Assembly (NCBI GenBank): GCA_030603665.1 | Contig: JAUVXJ010000002.1 | Coordinates: forward strand, 310,001-374,000 | From: Chloroflexota bacterium | Lineage (GTDB): Bacteria > Chloroflexota > Anaerolineae > UBA7937 > B3-Chlor | Length of the DNA: 64,000 bases | Direction of reading: 5' to 3' | Shown here: one piece after another, positions 1 to 6,481 of the stretch | Layout: the number at the start of each line of letters is the position of its first letter | How positions within the stretch are numbered: the first letter of the stretch is position 1 | Made by a program: the position numbers and the translations under genes | Notes under the pieces: generated by a model | Told to the model about the DNA's origin: nothing | The model's database searches: none | Seen by the model: the letters and a program-made list of their open reading frames with translations, nothing else

Positions 1-357
1 GAAGACGAGAGAGTCGTACAGGTTGACCAGGGATGAGGTGCTGGAGAAATCGGACCCCACCGCAGGGTCGATGTAGGTAGGCCAGGCAAAAGTGGCCCTG
101 AACACCCTCTTCTCTGGTGGTGGTGGCGGCGTGGTGGCCGTGGGTTCGGGCGGTGGCGAGGTAGCCGTGGCCTCCGGGGGTGGCGGAGCGGCCGTAGCCT
201 CTGGGGGTGGCGGCGTAGCTGTGGCCTCAGGCGGCGGCGGAGGCGTGGTGGGCTCAGGCGGCGGTGGAGTCTCGGCAGGAGCCCCGCAACCGGCTAGCAC
301 CATAGCCACTACAATCAGAAGACTCAAGGTGATCCACAAGCATCGTTTGGTAGACAT
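1..357 (-). CDS. ABC transporter substrate-binding lipoprotein (SBP_bac_5 type), partial
   Basis: The first 119 codons are visible and the rest lies beyond the left edge. The ATG at 357 follows an excellent Shine-Dalgarno (AAAGGAGG). Residues 1-22 are a lipoprotein signal ending in lipobox LAGC, so the mature protein should be membrane-anchored outside the cell. A Pro/Glu/Thr-rich linker follows, about 60 residues long and encoded partly by 27-bp tandem repeats. The mature domain begins with FRATFAWPTYIDPAVGSD, typical of the first strand of peptide/nickel-type family 5 binding proteins. It lies 72 bp downstream of the M29-like peptidase and is probably the last visible gene of the XRE-cupin operon, so peptide or amino-compound uptake is a reasonable inference. 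The ligand cannot be told from this fragment. Confidence 0.8.
   Translation of the reverse strand, partial: MSTKRCLWITLSLLIVVAMVLAGCGAPAETPPPPEPTTPPPPPEATATPPPPEATAAPPPPEATATSPPPEPTATTPPPPPEKRVFRATFAWPTYIDPAVGSDFSSTSSLVNLYDSLVF
150..230. repeat. 27-bp tandem repeat (3 units) in the lipoprotein linker
   Basis: Three direct 27-bp units lie at 150-176, 177-203 and 204-230, with diverged partial units on both sides. On the minus strand each encodes a nine-residue Pro-Glu-Ala-Thr-type repeat of the linker between the lipid anchor and the binding domain. Copy number in such repeats often varies by slippage. Confidence 0.8.
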
Positions 358-429
358 CTCTCCTCCTTTAGCTCCGTGCTTCGTGACTAGGTGGCCGAAA
401 AACCTGTCTCCGCTATCACCTCCTTTCTT

Positions 430-1500
430 TCAATACCCTGAAACGCCCATCTCTTTGCACAACTCAACCAACCGGGGATGCACATACATCCCCTCATTCT
501 CCAACTGCACCTCGTCCGCCCAGACTGACGGACTGGTCACGATGCCATCAGTGTGGCTGGCTGCCCCCGCCCGCGTTCGGCCTATGCCGAACTGCATGCA
601 GCCGAAAAGCCTCTCGTCCTCCAGGATTCGTCCCGTCAGGCAGGTCACCCCGGGGTTGAAACCGTAGCAGGAGTGATCGACAAGGTACATCATAGAGTCG
701 TCGAAGCTATCCAGCCATCGCTGAAAGGTCCTCGCCTCCGCTCCTCCGTCGATCCCCACGACACGACCCTTCTCGATAGCAATGCTGACTGGGTTTGACA
801 ACAGCCCCAGCTCCGCGGGTGGCCAGATGGCCCCGTCGAAGACCAGGGTGCCATTGAACGTGTCGGCGAGCTCCTCAAACCAGGATTGGCCAGCCAGCAT
901 CTGAGAGTAGCCCCCGCCCTCTCCCGCGCCCATCTGAGTGAAGGTGGGCGGCGCCTGGGGATCGGGCTGCACGATCAGGTCGGTTCCCGCTGGGCTCGTG
1001 ATGTGTATCTCCTTGGCCTGGTGGGAGAGCTCATAGAGAGCATTGGCCATCTCGTCCAGGAGAGGGTAGTTCACCTTGCCAATGGTCCGTACCATCATGG
1101 CCACGTCCATGCCCGACAGACAGAAGTACCGACAGCCGGCGGCGATGGCCTCCCGCTGGGCATTGCTGTAGAGGATGTAGGTCACGGCGAACTCTATCCA
1201 GACATCCGCTCCGATCAAGGCTCGCGCCACTGGCGGTGGTGGGTCCTGGCACGGGTTGGGCAGGGTCTCGTACCAAATGATGGTGGGCGTGGCGCCAGCG
1301 GCATATGCCGCCTGTGCCGTAGCCCGCACGACACGCTCATCGCTGGAGGTATCGGCGGTGATCACCACCTGCTCACCCGGCTGCACGGGCATTGCCTCCT
1401 CCACCAGCTTCCGCGCCGCCGCAGCTAGCTCTAGCGACAAGTACTCTGCTCCGGTCTCCGTTCCCACGGCCGGTGCCATATCTTCAGTCTCCTTCTTCAC
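430..1500 (-). CDS. M29-like aminopeptidase (or NicX-like iron dioxygenase fold)
   Basis: This 356-residue protein resembles the peptidase M29 / thermophilic aminopeptidase family. An N-terminal alpha/beta region begins with AAARKLVEEA and carries PGEQVVITAD. The C-terminal half carries the family's metal-binding His-x-Asp pair in SHTDG (H316, D318). M29 enzymes are cobalt- or zinc-dependent exopeptidases of about 370-410 residues. NicX-type 2,5-dihydroxypyridine dioxygenases share the fold and the His-x-Asp ligands, so oxidative ring cleavage is the alternative. The start overlaps the end of the upstream XRE-cupin gene by 17 bp, suggesting translational coupling and control by that regulator. 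The neighbouring peptide-type binding lipoprotein favours a peptidase. Confidence 0.75.
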   Translation of the reverse strand: MKKETEDMAPAVGTETGAEYLSLELAAAARKLVEEAMPVQPGEQVVITADTSSDERVVRATAQAAYAAGATPTIIWYETLPNPCQDPPPPVARALIGADVWIEFAVTYILYSNAQREAIAAGCRYFCLSGMDVAMMVRTIGKVNYPLLDEMANALYELSHQAKEIHITSPAGTDLIVQPDPQAPPTFTQMGAGEGGGYSQMLAGQSWFEELADTFNGTLVFDGAIWPPAELGLLSNPVSIAIEKGRVVGIDGGAEARTFQRWLDSFDDSMMYLVDHSCYGFNPGVTCLTGRILEDERLFGCMQFGIGRTRAGAASHTDGIVTSPSVWADEVQLENEGMYVHPRLVELCKEMGVSGY

Positions 1501-2104
1501 CTAACATAGAGTGGACAATAGAGGGAGAGAAAGCCCAGATCAGGGTGCATTCTCTGCCCGATGCGTTGCGCCATGTATGGGGCTGGCCACCCTGGTAGTG
1601 GATGCTATCACCCTCCCTTAGGGTGAAAACCTCCTCCCCCACGCCAACCTCCAGCTGGGCCTCCAAGATGAAGGCAAACTCCTCCCCAGAATGGGGACCG
1701 GCATCGATCTCCATATCTGGCCAGCAGATCACCCTATACGGCTCGAACATGCCCTTGACCGCTTCCGACGACAGGATCTCGAACGTGATCTTCGTGCTCC
1801 CATCGCCGAACTCGTCACCTCGCCCCTTTCTCACCACCTCCCAGACCGGAGCGGGATGCTCGAAGAAGGACCTCATTTCCACTCCCAAGGCCTCCGCGAC
1901 GGATGATAGAGCGGCAAGAGACGGCTTTGCCTTGTTCCGTTCGATCTGAGAGAGATAGCTGGCCGATAGACCCACCATGTCGCCCAATTGGGCCAGCGTG
2001 ATCCCCTGCTCGGTGCGGAGAGCCTTCAGCCGCCTTCCCAGGCTCTCCGCCTCACCCTCGGCCTTCGCCCTGGTTCCCTTCGCCGCAAGCAGTCTCAGAT
2101 CCAC
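1484..2104 (-). CDS. XRE-family regulator with C-terminal cupin domain
   Basis: A 206-residue transcription factor. Residues about 22-76 form a Cro/C1-type helix-turn-helix (GITLAQLGDMVGLSASYLSQ), and residues about 115-195 form a double-stranded beta-helix cupin with PHSGEEFAFILEG-like and GDSIHYQGGQPH motifs. In this family the cupin senses a small ligand and the HTH binds the promoter. The GTG start at 2104 has GGAGGAG about 10 nt upstream. It lies 90 bp after a second regulator of the same architecture and overlaps the peptidase gene, so it probably controls this peptide/amino-compound operon. The ligand is unknown. Confidence 0.85.
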   Translation of the reverse strand: MDLRLLAAKGTRAKAEGEAESLGRRLKALRTEQGITLAQLGDMVGLSASYLSQIERNKAKPSLAALSSVAEALGVEMRSFFEHPAPVWEVVRKGRGDEFGDGSTKITFEILSSEAVKGMFEPYRVICWPDMEIDAGPHSGEEFAFILEAQLEVGVGEEVFTLREGDSIHYQGGQPHTWRNASGRECTLIWAFSPSIVHSMLGEEGD

Positions 2105-2194
2105 CTTCTCTTGACTCCTCCGAGCAGCCGGGAGAGGATTTCATCCAAACCTCTCCTCTCGAGGCCGCTAGACTGCTCCAACCCAACCAGGCGG

Positions 2195-2758
2195 CTAGAA
2201 GACCGGGGGCGTGAGTACCCACAGTGCGGTGACCGCCTCCGTCCCGGGATTCTCCAAGCGATGCTTGACTGTGGCCATGAAATGTATGCTATCCCCTGGG
2301 AGCAGGTCGTACCGCTCTTCCTCGATCCAGAGCCTAAGTGTGCCTTCCAGAACATAGCCGAACTCCTCACCAGGGTGGGCACGATACTCATCGGCTGGAA
2401 GGGAACCATCGGTAGGCTCGATGGTCACCAGCAGGGATTCCATGACCCGATCAGCGAACTGAGTGGATAGCAGGGAGTAGATGATGGGAGAGCCTTCAAA
2501 GCGGAACGGCTCCCGCTCCTCGGCTCGCACTACCTTGGTGGGATTGATGACCGCAGGGAAGAAATGGGTGATGGGGACGCCCAAGGCCCCAGCGATGGAA
2601 TAAAGCATGGAGATGGAAGCGGCAGCCCGATTCCTCTCCAATTGCGACAGGAACCCCGCGCTGCAGCCACTCATCTCCGCCACTTCCTCCAGGGTGAGCC
2701 GTCTCTCCAGCCGGAGCTCCTTGATCCTCTGCCCTATCACGCCTATGGTAGTCTCCAT
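2195..2758 (-). CDS. XRE-family regulator with C-terminal cupin domain (second copy)
   Basis: A 187-residue paralogue of the neighbouring regulator. The HTH spans about residues 4-60 (RLTLEEVAEMSGCSAGFLSQ) and the cupin about residues 105-180 (HPGEEFGYVLEG, GDSIHFMATVKHR). A GTG at 2779 gives a longer frame but lies upstream of the predicted transcription start, so the ATG at 2758 is chosen. With a -10 box at 2770-2775 the leader would be only a few nucleotides, hence a nearly leaderless mRNA. It is first in the minus-strand operon and is the likely autoregulated gene. Confidence 0.85.
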   Translation of the reverse strand: METTIGVIGQRIKELRLERRLTLEEVAEMSGCSAGFLSQLERNRAAASISMLYSIAGALGVPITHFFPAVINPTKVVRAEEREPFRFEGSPIIYSLLSTQFADRVMESLLVTIEPTDGSLPADEYRAHPGEEFGYVLEGTLRLWIEEERYDLLPGDSIHFMATVKHRLENPGTEAVTALWVLTPPVF

Positions 2759-2769
2759 AGCTAACTTCC

Positions 2770-2798
2770 ATCTTACCACTTTTCTTGATCTTTGTCAA
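2770..2798 (-). promoter_or_regulatory. Promoter of the XRE-cupin operon
   Basis: Read on the minus strand: TTGACA (2798-2793), a 17-bp spacer, then TAAGAT (2775-2770). The -35 box is a perfect consensus. The -10 box ends 11 nt before the chosen ATG. Confidence 0.7.
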
Positions 2799-3054
2799 TA
2801 GGCAAATTTCTTAAATCACGGCAAACAAAGACCGCGTAAGGAGTTATGTCAATCTGTCGCTTGATTGCGACGCGACGTCGTGCGGTGCGACTCAAGAAGT
2901 GTGTCGTGATCCCCTCGTGCGGGCAAAGTCAGTGCAGGGTGGTAAGGGGCGGCAGTCAGAAGATTGAGCCCATCAGGAGATCGTTGACCGGGAGGCTGCG
3001 CCAGCAGGGCAGACGGATTCATGTCGGGCGCTAAGAGTCTTCGACCGGGCCGCC

Positions 3055-3909
3055 TCAATACACGTCGAGATCCTGGCCGGACACGACGTGTCCATCGTAC
3101 CGATCCCGGATCTCCGCGAGCAACTCCTCCTCCGTTGCGCCCCAAGAGAGCTGGTGGTAGAGGATCACCAGCCCCGGCCGTGCCTCCGCAGCGATCTCGG
3201 CCAGGTCACGAGTTGAGGTATGCATCTTGGAGTGGTATCTCCTCCAGGCTGGGGGAAGCAGCTCGAACCGGCTTGACGAGTAGACTTCGTGGATGAGGAC
3301 ATCGCAGCCTCGCACGGCTTTGACCACGGTCTCAGTTGGCGCCGTGTCCCCTGAGATGACGATGATCCGGTCTGGCGCGCGGAACTTGTAGCCGAAGGAA
3401 GGCAGCGAGCCATGCACCACCGGAAAGGCCTCCACTGTCACCTGATCGTCTTCGTAGACCACCCCTGACTTGATCTCGTGGGCCTGGGCCAGATACCCTC
3501 CCGCCTCAATGGGCTCCAATCCTGACAGACGGTCTCTGATGTCCTCTGAATAGGCAGCCAGAATGTGCTCGGTCATGGCTTGGGTGCCCGTGGGACCGTA
3601 CACCTCCAGAGGCTCCTCGCGGTCCAGCACCCAGGGGGTGAGAATCAGGTCCGGATAGCCCGCGGTGTGGTCCGAGTGGAGATGAGTCAGGAAGAGCCGC
3701 GTGAGCTTCTTCGGCTCCAGAGCCTCAATGCCCACAGCCTGAGCCGCCGTCGCCCGGCGCACCACCCCCGGACCGCAATCCACGAGGTAGGACGCGTCGC
3801 CCACAACAATGGCGACCGACGGACCAGAACGATCCGGCTCGGCGTTGGGCGTGCCCGTGCCCAGCAATACGACCCTGAGGCCTTTGCTCGCGTATGAAGC
3901 ATCCCCCAT
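3055..3909 (-). CDS. MBL-fold metallo-hydrolase (RNase Z / arylsulfatase-like)
   Basis: A 284-residue metallo-beta-lactamase-fold hydrolase. The first strand and loop read LRVVLLGTGTPN, followed by the zinc motif THLHSDH (H76, H78, D80, H81). Further candidate ligands lie in VVHGS, SGDTAP and the late HSKMHTS. This layout matches the RNase Z/ElaC-like or phosphodiesterase branch that acts on phosphodiesters or related esters. The ATG at 3909 is preferred over the more upstream ATG at 4059 because it has GGAAGGG about 8 nt before it and starts just before the first core strand. It stands alone on the minus strand between the XRE operon and the divergent glycosyltransferase cluster. The substrate cannot be told. 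Confidence 0.8.
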   Translation of the reverse strand: MGDASYASKGLRVVLLGTGTPNAEPDRSGPSVAIVVGDASYLVDCGPGVVRRATAAQAVGIEALEPKKLTRLFLTHLHSDHTAGYPDLILTPWVLDREEPLEVYGPTGTQAMTEHILAAYSEDIRDRLSGLEPIEAGGYLAQAHEIKSGVVYEDDQVTVEAFPVVHGSLPSFGYKFRAPDRIIVISGDTAPTETVVKAVRGCDVLIHEVYSSSRFELLPPAWRRYHSKMHTSTRDLAEIAAEARPGLVILYHQLSWGATEEELLAEIRDRYDGHVVSGQDLDVY

Positions 3910-4038
3910 GACAGACCCTTCCAGCCCCGACTGACCGCAATACGGTGTCGCACTTGGTATTGTCGCAGGTATCACCCTCAGGGTCAAACGGCCCTTCGCA
4001 AACGGGGTCATCGCGCCCTCCGCAGCGTCTGCTATTCT

Positions 4039-4067
4039 TTGTGAGTGTGCCATCGGCATGGTATAAT
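4039..4067 (+). promoter_or_regulatory. Promoter of the GT-C membrane glycosyltransferase cluster
   Basis: TTGTGA (4039-4044), a 17-bp spacer, then a perfect TATAAT (4062-4067) preceded by TG (extended -10). It lies 80 bp before the first gene. Genes follow closely on the same strand up to 19.7 kb, so this could drive a very long transcript. Confidence 0.7.
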
Positions 4068-4146
4068 TCCTGCAGCCTCGCCAAGGCGAAGACTAGCTTA
4101 GAGTGGCTGCTTGGGTTCCGGTTCTGCGCAGCCAGACGGTATCACC

Positions 4147-6438
4147 ATGAACAGACTCATCCGGATCCCCAGGTTCGACCGGGGGTATCTAGTTGTCATA
4201 CTCCTGTCCCTGCCCGTCCTCTGGCCCCTCTTGGAGCCAGCCTACTTGAGTTCTCACGACGGGCTCCATCACCTTTACCGCCTCCTTGACCTGGACTGGT
4301 CCATTCGGGGCGGCGCCCTATACCCCCGCTGGCTGCCCAACCTGGGCTTCGGCTACGGCTACGCCGTGCTCAACTACTACGCCCCTCTCAGCTACTACGT
4401 GGCCGAGTTCTTCCGCCTTTTCGGGGCTGGCTATATAGATGCCCTCAAGCTTACTTACGCCGCCGGGTTCCTCGCTTCCGGCGTGACTATGTACCTTTTC
4501 ACGAAGGAGCACATGGGGCGCTTGCCTGCCATCCTGGCCGGCCTGGTTTATGTCTACCTGCCCTACCACCTGGCGGACGGGTACGTGCGGGGCGCTCTGG
4601 CCGAGTTCCTGGCCTTTCCCTTCTTTCCCCTTATCCTGTGGTGCTTCTACAGGCTCATCACGCAGAAGAAGCTGGAATACATCGCCTGGAGCGCTCTCTC
4701 CCTAGCCGGTCTCTTGGTCACCCACAACCTGCTGACCCTCATCTTCGCCCCCCTCCTGGTGGCTTACATCGGGTTCATCTGGTTCAGGGAACGCGATCGC
4801 AGAGTGCTTTTCTACTGCGCAGTGGCTCTGCTCCTTGCCTTCGGGCTGGGCGCCTTCTACTGGCTGCCAGGCTTCGCGGAATCGAAGTGGGCGCGGCTGG
4901 GCCTGGTGGGCCCTCGGGCCACAGACTACATCCCTAAGCTGATCACCATGGAGGACTTCTTTTCCCCCTACCTTCTCTATCGTTACTTCCCAGAGCAGGG
5001 GGTGTGGCTGGAGCATCCCATCAGCTGGCTCCAGTTCGGGCTGCTGTGTCTCTCCCTGGCCGTGCCGTTGCGACTGCGGCATCCTTCGTGGAATCACGCG
5101 CGGCGTCACATCATCTTCTTCTTGTGGGCGACCTTCGTCTCCCTGTTCATGCTCTTTGTATACTCCCGCCCCTTGTGGGACCATATCCCGCTGATCCCAT
5201 ACCTCCAGTATCCCTTTCGCTTCCTGACCTTGACCAGCTTCACCAGCGCCTTCGCTATCGGGTCCCTGCCCCTACTCCTGGTTGACGGCTCCTCAGAGCA
5301 GATGAAAGCATCCTGGAGCGCCAGAGGCCTCTGGTTACGAGGCCTGGTCCTGACCGTGATCATCGTGGCAGCCCTCATGATCACTGCCTTGCCTGGACTT
5401 CCCATTGGCCCGCAGCATCTGCCCGATCACGAGGAGCCTCTTACGGAGGACACGGTCAACTTCGCCACCATGGCCGAGTACGAATACTTGGTGGGTCTAT
5501 GGGCTAGACTTTGGCCCGATCCCTGGCTGCTGGAGTACCTGCCGGCCTGGGTCGAGGAGGAGCCAGCGGCCATCTTCCTTCCCGTGGAGAAAGAGCCTCT
5601 GGAGCCGGTAGATCTGGGACCTCAACAGGTGCCCCGCGTCACCCTACATGGGCGCGGACCTCTGTCCATGGATCTTACCGTCGTCACGTCCGAACCCATG
5701 ACCCTTTCCTTCCACAGTTTCTACGTGCCCAACTGGGGCGTCTATGTGGATGGCCACAAGCAGGTAGCATATCCCCTCGGAAGGATGGGGTTGTTGGCCG
5801 TGGATATGCCCTCTGGAGAACACCACATCGTAGTGCGGTTCGAGAACACGCCCGCGGAACTCGCGGCCACGATCATCTCCCTGGCCAGCCTGGCGGTGGT
5901 ACTAGCCGTACTCGTTGTCACCAGACGGTGGAAGGCGCTGGGGGCGGGACTTCTATTCTGCCTACTTCTCGCCTCTCTCACAGCCTGGCACGTCTATTCG
6001 TCGCCCTCCACTCAGCACCCTGTGTTTCTGAACGCGAACCTGGGCGATCAATTCAAGCTGGTGGGCTATCATCTGGATAGGGAGTCCTACCGGCCGGGCG
6101 ATACCATCAATGTGACCCTCTACTGGCTTGCCTTACAGGAGATGGATAAGGACTACAAGGTATTCGTCCACCTCACGGATGAGGCCGAGTCGCGTCTGAT
6201 CGCCCAAAGCGACCGCTGGCCCGTCTACAACTTCTCGCCCACCACCCGCTGGGAAGCGGGCGAGATAGTCTGGGACAGACACGAGATTCAGATACCTCTC
6301 GACGAAGAACCAGGAATCTATCGCCTCGCGGCCGGGGCATACCTGTTGGACACCATGCGGAATCTAGACGTTGTGGATGAGAACGGTGATCCTCAAGGGG
6401 TACTTGTGCCCTTGGGCACCACAGAGATCAAGCGGTGA
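4147..6438 (+). CDS. PTPS-related polytopic membrane protein (GT-C-like) with one beta-sandwich module
   Basis: A 763-residue membrane protein. About ten transmembrane segments occupy residues 12-430. An early extracytoplasmic loop carries SSHDGLHHLYR, followed by WLPNLGFGYGYAVLNYYAP, as in 6-pyruvoyl-tetrahydropterin-synthase-related membrane proteins, a GT-C-like family of uncertain substrate. Residues about 505-570 form an extracytoplasmic beta-rich stretch, followed by one or two more membrane spans. Residues about 635-763 are one copy of the cluster's shared beta-sandwich module (PGDTINVTLYW, VFVHLTD, GEIVWDRHEI). A TTG at 4111 is an alternative start, but the ATG at 4147 sits at the usual distance before the first membrane span. 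First gene of the seven-gene cluster. Confidence 0.75.
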   Translation: MNRLIRIPRFDRGYLVVILLSLPVLWPLLEPAYLSSHDGLHHLYRLLDLDWSIRGGALYPRWLPNLGFGYGYAVLNYYAPLSYYVAEFFRLFGAGYIDALKLTYAAGFLASGVTMYLFTKEHMGRLPAILAGLVYVYLPYHLADGYVRGALAEFLAFPFFPLILWCFYRLITQKKLEYIAWSALSLAGLLVTHNLLTLIFAPLLVAYIGFIWFRERDRRVLFYCAVALLLAFGLGAFYWLPGFAESKWARLGLVGPRATDYIPKLITMEDFFSPYLLYRYFPEQGVWLEHPISWLQFGLLCLSLAVPLRLRHPSWNHARRHIIFFLWATFVSLFMLFVYSRPLWDHIPLIPYLQYPFRFLTLTSFTSAFAIGSLPLLLVDGSSEQMKASWSARGLWLRGLVLTVIIVAALMITALPGLPIGPQHLPDHEEPLTEDTVNFATMAEYEYLVGLWARLWPDPWLLEYLPAWVEEEPAAIFLPVEKEPLEPVDLGPQQVPRVTLHGRGPLSMDLTVVTSEPMTLSFHSFYVPNWGVYVDGHKQVAYPLGRMGLLAVDMPSGEHHIVVRFENTPAELAATIISLASLAVVLAVLVVTRRWKALGAGLLFCLLLASLTAWHVYSSPSTQHPVFLNANLGDQFKLVGYHLDRESYRPGDTINVTLYWLALQEMDKDYKVFVHLTDEAESRLIAQSDRWPVYNFSPTTRWEAGEIVWDRHEIQIPLDEEPGIYRLAAGAYLLDTMRNLDVVDENGDPQGVLVPLGTTEIKR

Positions 6439-6481
6439 AGCCTTCTTTGCAGGCAGTTAGCGCACGAAACCGGAGACGGAG

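Noticed and set aside
92-667. Plus-strand Gly/Val-rich open frame
   Set aside because: It is the antisense of the lipoprotein's Pro/Glu/Thr linker and the M29-like gene. The minus-strand lipoprotein has a signal peptide, lipobox and Shine-Dalgarno.
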